Shown: positions 5,598 to 12,883 of the stretch, piece after piece | Layout of the letters: each line of letters begins with the position of its first letter | Position numbering within the stretch: the stretch's first letter is position 1 | Origin: Methanobacteriota archaeon | GTDB taxonomy: Archaea; Halobacteriota; Methanosarcinia; Methanosarcinales; Methanoperedenaceae | DNA length: 12,883 nucleotides | Assembly (NCBI GenBank): GCA_018899795.1 | Contig: JAHIHJ010000109.1 | Location: 1-12,883 of the forward strand | Direction: 5' to 3' | Position numbers and translations under genes: made by a program | Notes under the pieces: generated by a model | Database searches by the model: none | What the model saw: only the letters and a program-made list of their open reading frames with translations | What the model was told of the DNA's origin: nothing

Positions 5598-6506
5598 ATG
5601 AAAATGAACAGGCGTGATTTTATAAAGATCGGAGGGTCCATGGTGGCAATGAGCCTCCTTGGTACCCAGCCGGCATCATCCGCCGGCACACATAGTTTCA
5701 CCGGATACCCTGACCGCTACGGCATGCTATCCGACCTTACAAGGTGCATAGGGTGCCGACGCTGCGAAGGCGCATGTAACAAGGCGAACAATCTCCCGGC
5801 CCCAAAGACCTCTTTCGAGGATACTTCGGTGTTCGAGGAAAAGAGGAGACCTTACGTTGCTGACGTTCAGTCATATACTGCGGTCAATCGCTTTGAAGTC
5901 GATGGAAAGACGGTCTATCGAAAGGTGCAGTGCATGCACTGCGAGGAACCGGCATGCGTTTCAGCATGTCTTGTCGGGGCATTGCAGAAGACACCTGACG
6001 GTCCTGTCACATGGAACGATAAAGTGTGCATAGGATGCAGGTACTGCATGACAGCCTGTCCTTTCTACATACCGGCGTTCGATTATTCAAGCGCCTTTGA
6101 CCCAAAGATACAGAAGTGCTTTATGTGCAACCACAGGATAGCAAAAGGCATCGTTCCAGCATGCGCTGAGGCGTGCCCTGTGGAAGCCATCACGTTTGGC
6201 AAGAGAAGCAGTCTCATTAAACTGGCATGGACAAGGATATGGGGCGAACCCGACAAGTATATAGATCATATCTATGGCGAGCGCGAAGCAGGAGGGACTG
6301 GATGGCTGTATATCTCAGGAGTTCCGTTCTCGAAGCTTGATTTCCAGATGGACATAGGAACTACAGCATATCCGGAGTTAACAAAGGACTTTCTTTCCAT
6401 TGTCAATCTCACCCTGATCTCATGGCCTGCGGTGTTTGGAGGGATATATCTGATGACAAAAAAGGAGAAACAGCCTCATGATGAGGAAATGGAGGAACTG
6501 AAATGA
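5598..6506 (+). CDS. Tat-exported four-cluster [4Fe-4S] ferredoxin subunit (HybA/HmcB/DsrO-like)
   Basis: The 302-residue protein opens with a twin-arginine signal (NRRDFIKIGG, then a hydrophobic stretch and PASSAG), so it is exported folded. Sixteen cysteines form four cluster-binding groups: C50/53/56/60, C112/115/120/124, C144/147/150/154 and C174/177/189/193, the standard arrangement of the DMSO reductase iron-sulfur subunit family. A C-terminal hydrophobic segment (about 267-286) followed by a charged tail anchors it, as in HybA. The start at 5598 has GGAGG (5586-5590) at 7 bases; the ATG at 5604 is also possible, but the twin arginines are kept either way. The gene overlaps the NrfD-like gene by 4 bases (ATGA). 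Its role is to wire the quinone site of that protein to the seven-heme cytochrome. No catalytic molybdopterin or hydrogenase subunit is encoded nearby. Confidence 0.92.
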   Translation: MKMNRRDFIKIGGSMVAMSLLGTQPASSAGTHSFTGYPDRYGMLSDLTRCIGCRRCEGACNKANNLPAPKTSFEDTSVFEEKRRPYVADVQSYTAVNRFEVDGKTVYRKVQCMHCEEPACVSACLVGALQKTPDGPVTWNDKVCIGCRYCMTACPFYIPAFDYSSAFDPKIQKCFMCNHRIAKGIVPACAEACPVEAITFGKRSSLIKLAWTRIWGEPDKYIDHIYGEREAGGTGWLYISGVPFSKLDFQMDIGTTAYPELTKDFLSIVNLTLISWPAVFGGIYLMTKKEKQPHDEEMEELK

Positions 6507-7777
6507 CTGGCATGATAGAAACTGAGGACTTAAGGAAAACAGAAACTGTCGAATACTGGATCAATGAACTGTTCTTTAACAAGCTCAGTATTAAAGACTA
6601 CGTGAAATCGCTCATCAACCCCTTCAACATCATCGCAGGCATCATAGTCCTGGTTGGGTTGGCCTTTATTTTCATGCGTTTCGCGTTCGGTCTTGAGCAG
6701 GTAACAGATTCCTCGAATACTCAGGCATGGGGGCTCCTGCTCGGTGTGGGGCTGTTCGTTGGAGTTCCGTTCTCTGCATCAGGTTTCGTGATGGGGACTG
6801 CTGTGTACATTTTCGGCCTCAAGAAATACCAACCCGTTGTCACAAATGCAATTCTACTGGGATTCCTCGGCTACCTGTTCGCAGTGGTATTCCTTATGAC
6901 AGACCTTGGCAGACCATGGAGAATATATTATCCTATGATCCTCTCGTTCGGTCCTGCCTCTGTCATGTTCCTTGTAGCATGGCATGTGACTCTATACCTC
7001 TCGGTGCAGGCGCTTGAGTTCTCAACTTCGGCATTTGAGTGGCTGGGCTTGCGGGGGCTTCGCAAACTGATAGTAGGAGCGACCCTTGTGCTTACGGTCG
7101 CAGGCATCATGCTCTCTACGCTGCACCAGTCTGCACTCGGGGCAATGTTCCTGCTCGCGCCTGGTAAGGTTCATCCTTTATGGTGGAGTTCGTACATGCC
7201 CTGGCTTTTCTTTGTCTCAGCGCTGGCTGCGGGGCTTGTTTATGTAATAATAGTGAGCAAGCTCACCCAGATGTTCATGAGGAAAAGCGCTGATGAGCGC
7301 TACCTTGGAAGTCTGGATGAGATCACTCTTGGCATAGGGAAGGCATGCTCCCTGATACTGTTCACATACGTGGGGCTGCGGCTGGCAAGCATCTCATATG
7401 AAGATGCTTGGGGCTACCTGAACGGATTTTACGGTCAGTTGTTCATTGTTGAATTCGTGCTGTTCGCAGTTGCACCGATCATGTTCTTCTACGGCGTACA
7501 GAAGAAGAGCGTGGGAGTTGTGCAGTTTGCCGCACTGGGGACAATGATCGCCATAATCCTGAACAGGCTCAACACAGTGTACATCACCTTCAACTGGCAA
7601 CTGGGGCATCATGAGCTCTTTTACTGGAAAGAGGTCATTGTGGTAATATCAATCCTCATCATTGAGGTGCTGGTGTACCGCTGGATAGTTAACAGGATGC
7701 CTGTGCTAAGGCAGCATCCTGATTACATAGGAGAAGACCTGATCTTTTTTTTTGATCCGCGGCTCATGTTTAAATAA
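6503..7777 (+). CDS. NrfD/HybB-family quinone-interacting membrane subunit
   Basis: The 424-residue polytopic protein has about ten hydrophobic segments after a soluble N-terminus of roughly 45 residues. The segments HQSALGAMFLL and HPLWWSS are typical of the HybB branch of the NrfD/PsrC family, as is DLGRPWR after the third or fourth helix. Such proteins hold a quinone/quinol site and pass electrons to an iron-sulfur partner on the outer face, and some contribute to proton translocation. The ATG overlaps the stop codon of the iron-sulfur gene, and GGAGG (6491-6495) lies 7 bases ahead. It completes a set of cytochrome c, iron-sulfur protein and NrfD like the core of Hmc/Tmc/Cbc-type complexes. 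Near the end, three Phe codons form a run of nine T (7745-7753). Menaquinone as substrate is inferred. Confidence 0.9.
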   Translation: MTGMIETEDLRKTETVEYWINELFFNKLSIKDYVKSLINPFNIIAGIIVLVGLAFIFMRFAFGLEQVTDSSNTQAWGLLLGVGLFVGVPFSASGFVMGTAVYIFGLKKYQPVVTNAILLGFLGYLFAVVFLMTDLGRPWRIYYPMILSFGPASVMFLVAWHVTLYLSVQALEFSTSAFEWLGLRGLRKLIVGATLVLTVAGIMLSTLHQSALGAMFLLAPGKVHPLWWSSYMPWLFFVSALAAGLVYVIIVSKLTQMFMRKSADERYLGSLDEITLGIGKACSLILFTYVGLRLASISYEDAWGYLNGFYGQLFIVEFVLFAVAPIMFFYGVQKKSVGVVQFAALGTMIAIILNRLNTVYITFNWQLGHHELFYWKEVIVVISILIIEVLVYRWIVNRMPVLRQHPDYIGEDLIFFFDPRLMFK

Positions 7778-7780
7778 AAC
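7768..7780 (+). promoter_or_regulatory. TATA-like box before arcS
   Basis: GTTTAAATAAAAC overlaps the end of the NrfD-like gene. A start about 25 bases on (near 7798) would leave a leader of about 35 bases before the ATG at 7834. It is judged by sequence similarity only. Confidence 0.35.
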
Positions 7781-7833
7781 TCTCACCTAATAGCACTTCG
7801 AAACAACAATATCTACGTCCAGGGAATCCACGT

Positions 7834-9654
7834 ATGTCCAAAATCTTCGAAATAACCCATCGCGACGGCGCCGCCAGGATAGGCAAGCTTACTCTTGACA
7901 GGGATATCTCAACTCCCGCGATCATCAGGCTACATGAGAAGGATTCTCCAATAATAGACTCTGGCTCCATGTGGAAAAAAACAGAGAACATTGGAGACAT
8001 CTCAAAAAAAATAATCATAGCTCCTCATAAATCCTTGCCCCTGCACACAGAGGAAGATATCATCGAACAACTACAGGAATCCTTCGACACCGGCGCCGCG
8101 CTTTCACAAATAAAAGCAAACTCAGGCTACTCTGGCATCTTAATCCATCCCTTTCACCAGAAACCCATAGAAGCAGAACTGTACGTCATGGGCGCAGCAA
8201 AGCAGCTTGAGAACCATGCCAGGGACTTCGTAAATTCCATCATCCAGCTTAAGGAAACCACCCGCGCAGACTCGCTTCTGTACGCACCCGCTCTTGCAAC
8301 TCCTGAGAACCTCTCAATGCTCGTATACATGGGCGTTGATATCGTAGACGAGACACTTCCGATCATTAAAGGATACCAGGACATCTACCTAACGAATTCA
8401 GGCGAATTCCATCTCGACAGGCTGCACGAATTCCCCTGCGCCTGTGATGTATGTCAATGTAATACCCCGCATGAACTCATCAAACTCCCAAAAAAAGAAC
8501 GTGCAGAAGCGATATCCAGGCACAATACATTGAAACTTGGAGAAGAGCTGCGCGCCGTCCGCGAACACATCAGGTCAGGTCATCTTCGCGAGTACATCGA
8601 ACGCCAGTGCAGGGCGCGCCCCTGGCTCACAGCGGCGCTTCGTCTCATCGATGCAGAAGGCACATTCCTTGAAAAAAGGACGCCCCTCTTCAGGTCATGC
8701 ACGCTGTATGCGAACACGTCGGAATCCATGAACAGGGTAGAGATCAGACGATTCGCACAAAGGGTGCTGGAAAGGTACACTCCGCCAGACCTGGATACGC
8801 TTGTACTCCTTCCCTGCTCTGCAAAAAAGCCATACTCCGTTTCCACTTCCCACCAGAAATTCATAAATGCCATGGGAAAATACCGCAGGTACGTGCATGA
8901 AGTTATCATCACCTCACCCATGGGCGTCGTCCCGCGCGAGCTTGAATTGATGTATCCCGCTGCGCATTACGATACCCCGGTCACAGGCTACTGGGACAAA
9001 GAAGAAAGAGCCTGGGTTGGCGGCTGCCTGCGCTCGTATCTCCAGAAGAACACGTACAAGAATATAGTAGCGCACGTACACGGCGCGTACAGGGAAATAT
9101 GTGAAGATGTAGAAAAAGAGCTAGAGCTTGAATTTGTATATACCGCGGATGAAGGCGTTACTTCACGCGCATCCCTCGCAAAACTTGAACAGGCGGTCTC
9201 AGTTTATGAGAATGTTAAAAAACGGGCAGGAGAGGAAGCAAAACTAGACCTCATGCGCGCAGCGGCTGATTACCAGTTCGGAAAAGGAGCGGGTGATATG
9301 CTTGTATCCGGCGCGGTCGTCAAAGCGCCATTCCCTAAATTCCAGTTGTTCTCAGGGAAACAGCTTGCAACATTGATCCCGCAGTACGGGACAATCGCGC
9401 TCACCGTGGAGGGAGGATTGCGCATTGGCGGCCAAACCAATTACAGGGTGAAGATAGGCGACTTCACCCCACACAGCAGCATCCTCGCGCCCGGCGTGGA
9501 ATATGCTGACCCGCAAATACGCCCGGGCGACGAAGTGCTCGTAGAAGGCGAGAAGTTCTTCGGCGTGGGGCGGGCGCATATGAGCGGCTGGGAGATGAAA
9601 CAATGCGGGAAAGGCATTGCAGTTGAGCTTCGACACTCAAAGAGAATTGACTGA
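7834..9654 (+). CDS. arcS: Archaeosine synthase ArcS (TgtA2), tRNA G15 modification
   Basis: The 606-residue protein has a TGT-like N-terminal half that keeps the zinc site as C202-X-C204-X2-C207-X22-H230. It then carries the hallmark of ArcS, P327-C-X3-K-P-Y-X2-S-X2-H340, which separates it from TgtA, and a C-terminal PUA RNA-binding domain (about 520-602). In the known pathway TgtA first inserts preQ0 at position 15 of tRNA. ArcS then attaches lysine to it, and a radical-SAM partner (RaSEA) completes archaeosine in many archaea. That partner is not in this window. The start at 7834 has no clear ribosome site, so a weakly led transcript or another start is possible, but the first residues (MSKIFEITHRDG) fit the family. 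It is unrelated in function to the redox genes before it, and it marks the organism as archaeal. Confidence 0.93.
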   Translation: MSKIFEITHRDGAARIGKLTLDRDISTPAIIRLHEKDSPIIDSGSMWKKTENIGDISKKIIIAPHKSLPLHTEEDIIEQLQESFDTGAALSQIKANSGYSGILIHPFHQKPIEAELYVMGAAKQLENHARDFVNSIIQLKETTRADSLLYAPALATPENLSMLVYMGVDIVDETLPIIKGYQDIYLTNSGEFHLDRLHEFPCACDVCQCNTPHELIKLPKKERAEAISRHNTLKLGEELRAVREHIRSGHLREYIERQCRARPWLTAALRLIDAEGTFLEKRTPLFRSCTLYANTSESMNRVEIRRFAQRVLERYTPPDLDTLVLLPCSAKKPYSVSTSHQKFINAMGKYRRYVHEVIITSPMGVVPRELELMYPAAHYDTPVTGYWDKEERAWVGGCLRSYLQKNTYKNIVAHVHGAYREICEDVEKELELEFVYTADEGVTSRASLAKLEQAVSVYENVKKRAGEEAKLDLMRAAADYQFGKGAGDMLVSGAVVKAPFPKFQLFSGKQLATLIPQYGTIALTVEGGLRIGGQTNYRVKIGDFTPHSSILAPGVEYADPQIRPGDEVLVEGEKFFGVGRAHMSGWEMKQCGKGIAVELRHSKRID

Positions 9655-9656
9655 AA

Positions 9657-9666
9657 TTAATATATA
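9657..9666 (+). promoter_or_regulatory. TATA-like box before the TIM-barrel isomerase-like gene
   Basis: TTAATATATA lies just after the arcS stop. Archaeal starts fall about 25 bases downstream, near 9688. This would remove the ATG at 9687 from the transcript and favour the ATG at 9699. Confidence 0.5.
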
Positions 9667-9698
9667 GTCTCGCTGCCAATAATGATATGGGGTATAGA

Positions 9699-10529
9699 AT
9701 GAGAATATCATGCGCTTCCCTGTTCCTCTGGGAATACAGTGTATATGATATAGTTGAGATACTTCTGGAGGCTGGTATAAAGAGCATCGAATTCTGGGCT
9801 GAGACGCCTGATTTCTGGAAGGACAGGAACGATTCGATAGCCCATGCGGTTCTTGAGGAAACGATCTCCATGATGCCTGAAGGATGTACTCTCCATGCTC
9901 CGGTCCTTGATCTAAATCCTGCATCGATCAACGATAATGTCCATGAGGTCACAATAAGAGAGACGCTGTGGTCGCTTGACCTCGCGAAAAGTATTGGGGC
10001 AAGGGTCGTTACTATTCATCCAGGCAAGAGAACTGTCCACCGCGCTCCAACAGATGAAGACCGGGATAAGTTCCTTAAATATTTGAGGGTGAGCAAGGAA
10101 AAGGCAGACCGCCTGGGCATTCAGCTATCACTTGAGAACAGCATGCCGGGTGTGCAGAGCATGTGCTCCACCCCTGATGAAATGAAAAGTGTACTTACGA
10201 AATTCCCCGGGCTTTTTTTCACTTTTGATGTGGTGCATGCCTTCATTCAATCCCCCCAGATCGCTATGTCTTTTATCGATGAACTCAGCGATAAAATGAT
10301 CAATGTGCATGTTGGCTCCCCTCATAACGGAAAACCGCATTATCCATCGCACCTCCAGAAAAATATGGGCGGGGTATTGCGCGCGCTAAAGGATTCTGGA
10401 TACGACGGCGACCTGACCATTGAGATAGATGACCAGAGATATTCAAGACTTCTATCGAGAGAGGATAAAGTAATGGAATTACGTGAAGAGAGAGAATACC
10501 TGGAAGAGATATTCATCAGTTTTTCTTAG
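9699..10529 (+). CDS. Sugar phosphate isomerase/epimerase or endonuclease IV-like TIM-barrel protein
   Basis: The protein has 276 residues from the ATG at 9699; an earlier in-frame ATG at 9687 adds only four. The later start is preferred because GGGGT (9689-9693) precedes it by 5 bases and the TATA-like box predicts transcription from about 9688. Strand ends carry likely metal ligands in the order usual for the xylose isomerase-like/AP endonuclease 2 superfamily. Numbered from 9699 these are H66 (TLHAPV), H107 (TIHPGK), E146 (SLENS), D177 and H180 (FDVVHA), H204 (NVHVGS) and E242 (TIEID). The superfamily covers sugar isomerases, inosose-type dehydratases and endonuclease IV. I cannot choose a substrate. 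It probably has its own promoter, and it ends in a 14-base tail-to-tail overlap with the histidine kinase gene. Confidence 0.8.
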   Translation: MRISCASLFLWEYSVYDIVEILLEAGIKSIEFWAETPDFWKDRNDSIAHAVLEETISMMPEGCTLHAPVLDLNPASINDNVHEVTIRETLWSLDLAKSIGARVVTIHPGKRTVHRAPTDEDRDKFLKYLRVSKEKADRLGIQLSLENSMPGVQSMCSTPDEMKSVLTKFPGLFFTFDVVHAFIQSPQIAMSFIDELSDKMINVHVGSPHNGKPHYPSHLQKNMGGVLRALKDSGYDGDLTIEIDDQRYSRLLSREDKVMELREEREYLEEIFISFS

Positions 10530-12360
10530 GCAGCCTTAAATGCATCGTTGTCCCGACACCCTCTTTGCTCTCCACCCAGATATCGCCATTATGTGCTTCA
10601 ATGATATTCTTGCATATGTAGAGCCCAAGACCTGTCCCCCCGTATTTCCTGGTACGGGAAGCATCAGCCTGGAAAAACCTCTGAAAAAGGGATGGTATAA
10701 CATTCTCTGGAATTCCTATACCAGTGTCGTTGACGGTTATATGTACCGCATCTACATTCTCCTGGTCATCACGGGCTTTAATAGTGATCTTACCTCCAGG
10801 CTGGGTGAATTTAATGGCATTGTCCATTAGGTTAAGGAGTACCTCCGTGAGCCTGTCCCTGTCCCCCATTACTATCAGTTCTGCAGGTGAATCTTTAATA
10901 AGTGTGATCTCCTTCTTCTCTGCCTGAACTTTCATATCATTCATCGAGGAGGAAATTATTTCATCAATGGATTGGGGTTCTAGTTTCATCCTGATCTCAG
11001 GTTTTCCCATCTGCTGGATGCTCAGGAACAGCATGCTGTCTATGAGGCGCGTTAGTCTTTCTGTATTTCTGATTATAGCCTCCAGCGGCTTCTTATGCGA
11101 CAACGGTATGGTCCCGAGTTTTTCATCGTAAAGAAGTTCACTGTACCCGCGGATGGACACAAGCGGCGTCTTGAGTTCATGAGAAACGTTTGACAGGAAC
11201 TCATTCTTCATCCTGTCCAGGGATTTAAGTTCCTCATATGCTTTCTGCAGTTTCCCATAAGATATCCTTGATTCACGGTATAATCTTGCATTTTCAACCG
11301 CCACCCCTATCTGGTTCCCAATGGACGCCAGGACATCGCTCTCTTCCTTTCCAAAGACCCTGTGCCTGCGGCTTGAAATAATTATAGCCCCCAGAACCTT
11401 TCCTTTAGCAAGAAGGGGCATCCCTGCCAGCGAGGTCACGCCATCTTTTTTCAAAAGCGGCAGCAGTTTCTGTTCTGGATAGTTCTCTATATCCATCGTG
11501 ACAGGTTTACCTGTCTTGACCGCAATACCCGATACACCCTGTCCCACTTCAAGCCTTGAAGCCTTATGCGCAAGCTCTTCGGATATTCCAATATATGTTT
11601 TGAGATCCAATGTTTTCCCATCTTCTCCAAGTAAATATATCCAGCCTGCATCTGACAAAGTTACCTGGACGGTTTTTGCTATCGCTTCTTTTAATAGCTT
11701 GTCCAGATCAAGTGACTGGCTCACCACCCTGTCTATCTCAAAAAGAGTCTCAAGTGTCTGGTCGTGGCGTTTTAGATGAGTGAACAGATGAGCATTTTCA
11801 ATAGCTATTGCCACCTGGTTTGCTATCGTCTGGCAGATGTTGATCTCTTCCTGACTAAAATTCTTTATCTCACCGATGCTGCTCAACTGCATTATACCAA
11901 GTTTCTTCTCTCCCAGAACAAGCGGCATGACAAGGACAGACCTCATGTTCAGCCTGTTTACCGTTTCTTTCTCTTTCGGGGACAACTCAGCATTTTCTGT
12001 ATTTTCGATCAATACATACTGCTTTCCCTGAAATGCTTCGTCCATGGTCGGACAATCCTTGAGATCTACGCGGTCACCAAGAGATGGTTCCAGGCGGAAG
12101 AGAGGACTGTATTCTGAAGTCACGGTCCCGTAATCCTTTCCTTCATCTACAAGAATAATAGAGCAATATGAAACATTAACTATTCTTACAGCTTCCCTGA
12201 CCGCTGTATCAAGCACGTTATTCAGGTCAAGTCCGGTAGAGATGCTCTGGTTCGTCTTTATAAGCGCCTCAAGTTCAATGTTTTTCCGGTTCAGTATCCG
12301 GGTTCTTTCCTTGACCTTCATATCCATCCCTTCATACAACTCTTTCAATTTTTGCACCAT
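10516..12360 (-). CDS. Sensor histidine kinase with two GAF domains (C-terminal, intact part)
   Basis: The intact frame gives 614 residues from the ATG at 12360. In order it has the end of a HAMP/coiled linker (1-40), GAF 1 (about 46-188), GAF 2 (about 208-356), a coiled linker, a HisKA domain with phospho-acceptor H394 (NVSHELKTPL) and an HATPase domain. The ATP site shows the N box (N514), G1 (DTGIGIPE, 545-552), F box (FQRFF) and G2 (GGTGLGL, 574-580), so the catalytic core looks active. The same frame stays open upstream to 12597 and encodes a transmembrane helix (FAVLSALAFFIG) and a HAMP domain (SNASKKVAKGYLTV, DEIGELAHSFN). It has no standard start codon before 12360, and no ribosome site precedes 12360. 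The natural protein was therefore longer; its sensor lies in another frame. No response regulator gene is adjacent. Confidence 0.85.
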   Translation of the reverse strand: MVQKLKELYEGMDMKVKERTRILNRKNIELEALIKTNQSISTGLDLNNVLDTAVREAVRIVNVSYCSIILVDEGKDYGTVTSEYSPLFRLEPSLGDRVDLKDCPTMDEAFQGKQYVLIENTENAELSPKEKETVNRLNMRSVLVMPLVLGEKKLGIMQLSSIGEIKNFSQEEINICQTIANQVAIAIENAHLFTHLKRHDQTLETLFEIDRVVSQSLDLDKLLKEAIAKTVQVTLSDAGWIYLLGEDGKTLDLKTYIGISEELAHKASRLEVGQGVSGIAVKTGKPVTMDIENYPEQKLLPLLKKDGVTSLAGMPLLAKGKVLGAIIISSRRHRVFGKEESDVLASIGNQIGVAVENARLYRESRISYGKLQKAYEELKSLDRMKNEFLSNVSHELKTPLVSIRGYSELLYDEKLGTIPLSHKKPLEAIIRNTERLTRLIDSMLFLSIQQMGKPEIRMKLEPQSIDEIISSSMNDMKVQAEKKEITLIKDSPAELIVMGDRDRLTEVLLNLMDNAIKFTQPGGKITIKARDDQENVDAVHITVNDTGIGIPENVIPSLFQRFFQADASRTRKYGGTGLGLYICKNIIEAHNGDIWVESKEGVGTTMHLRLPKKN

Positions 12361-12467
12361 TATATTGAATGAATGTGCAAGTTCGCCGATCTCATCTGTG
12401 CTCTCGGGTTCTATCTGGACTGTAAGGTAGCCCTTTGCTACTTTTTTTGAAGCGTTTGAAAGTCTTA

Positions 12468-12883
12468 TTAGCGGACCTGTGAATTTCCTGCCGATAAAAA
12501 ATGCCAGGGCTGAGAGTACGGCGAAATAAAATATCCCCAGAGCATGCCCCTCTCCCCATTTGCTGCATGTTTTGCAGGTTCTGCAATGGGTGAATTAATC
12601 GGAACCCATAGGCGAAGTGCTGCGCTTTCATCATGACGCAGGGGATTCAAAAAGACAACATAGTCCTCCCGTTTCTGGACAAGGAGAGATTCTCCGGTCT
12701 CTCCCAGCCCGGTATAATCGCCTGTAACATCGTATATGAGCTTGGGGTATATCCTGAAAGCAACAACACCCTGGAATTCATGAGTGCTTCTATTAAAGAC
12801 CGGAGAAGATATTATAAACCCTGTCCTGTTATCGTAATGTTCTAAACCGCCAATATACAATTTTTCTATTGCTCTCTTAAAAA
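12468..12883 (-). pseudogene. Cache-type sensor domain of the histidine kinase, frameshifted from it (partial, runs off the edge)
   Basis: Reading leftwards from the window edge, this frame encodes part of an extracytoplasmic Cache sensor: GFIISSPVFN, GVVAFRIYPKLIYDV, GETGESLLVQK, DYVVFLNPLRHD and LRLWVPINSPIAEPAKHAANGERG. This is normal Cache sequence up to about 12553. The last 25 or so residues before the TAA at 12468 look like random out-of-frame sequence. In typical relatives GERG is followed by about 50-70 more sensor residues (including a DYRG/WRY-like stretch) and then a transmembrane helix and HAMP. Here the helix and HAMP follow almost at once in the other frame. A deletion that is not a multiple of three, or an assembly error, would explain this. 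GGGGA at about 12583 direction-wise and again at the junction may have helped recombination. The beginning of the gene is outside the window. Confidence 0.7.

Noticed and set aside
9464..9952. Opposite-strand frame of 162 residues spanning the arcS end and the next gene
   Set aside because: It covers the PUA domain of ArcS and the start of the TIM-barrel protein, both clear on the plus strand; its low-complexity Ser/Arg composition is typical of antisense frames.
12442..12448. Seven-T run as the cause of the kinase frameshift
   Set aside because: The transmembrane helix, HAMP and GAF parts read in one frame straight through this run; the break lies further upstream, near 12540-12590.
12858..12860. 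TTG as the true start of the Cache fragment
   Set aside because: The frame stays open to the window edge with normal-looking sequence (FKRAIEK) and a Cache domain needs more residues and a membrane helix ahead, so the gene begins outside.
1..12883. tRNA or rRNA genes, insertion sequences, attachment sites
   Set aside because: I saw no cloverleaf-like sequence, transposase, terminal inverted repeats or target duplications on either strand.

Overview
The window looks like chromosome from a cytochrome-rich, respiring archaeon. Archaeal marks are an archaeosine synthase (ArcS), Shine-Dalgarno sites of GGAGG or GGTGAT type, poly-T terminator-like runs and TATA-like boxes. Membrane-bound multiheme cytochromes together with a NrfD-family membrane protein fit a Methanoperedens-like (ANME-2d) or other Methanosarcinales/Archaeoglobi-type archaeon. 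That placement is inference; no marker gene here settles the genus.

Region 1 (1-1118) holds the end of a membrane-anchored multiheme cytochrome c and an overlapping b-type cytochrome, closed by a strong poly-T stretch. Region 2 (1119-4700) holds two full-length paralogues of 480 residues (about 57% identical by my hand count, no gaps). Each has an N-terminal ribbon-helix-helix-like DNA-binding segment, an apparently duplicated central domain and a C-terminal domain resembling V4R. Upstream of the first, and upstream of a small two-helix membrane protein that precedes the second, lie related non-coding regions. They share a 14-base word, a second 15-base word and perfect inverted repeats; the second also has six TGCCAT/ATGGCA half-sites.

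Region 3 (4773-7777) is a tight set of three redox genes: a membrane-anchored seven-heme cytochrome c, a Tat-exported protein with four [4Fe-4S] clusters and a NrfD/HybB-like quinone-site membrane protein. With region 1 it resembles Hmc/Tmc/Cbc-type complexes that move electrons between the quinone pool and c-type cytochromes outside the membrane. The paralogous regulators probably control this module, perhaps in response to a redox or ligand signal.

Region 4 (7834-10529) carries arcS (tRNA modification) and a TIM-barrel sugar isomerase/AP-endonuclease-like protein. Region 5 (10516-12883, minus strand) is a sensor histidine kinase with two GAF domains. Its N-terminal Cache sensor lies in a different reading frame and appears shortened, so the gene is probably broken or carries an assembly error.

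The best candidate for an undescribed system is region 2: a duplicated RHH regulator pair, its repeat-rich control regions and a small membrane protein, set inside a respiratory gene cluster.
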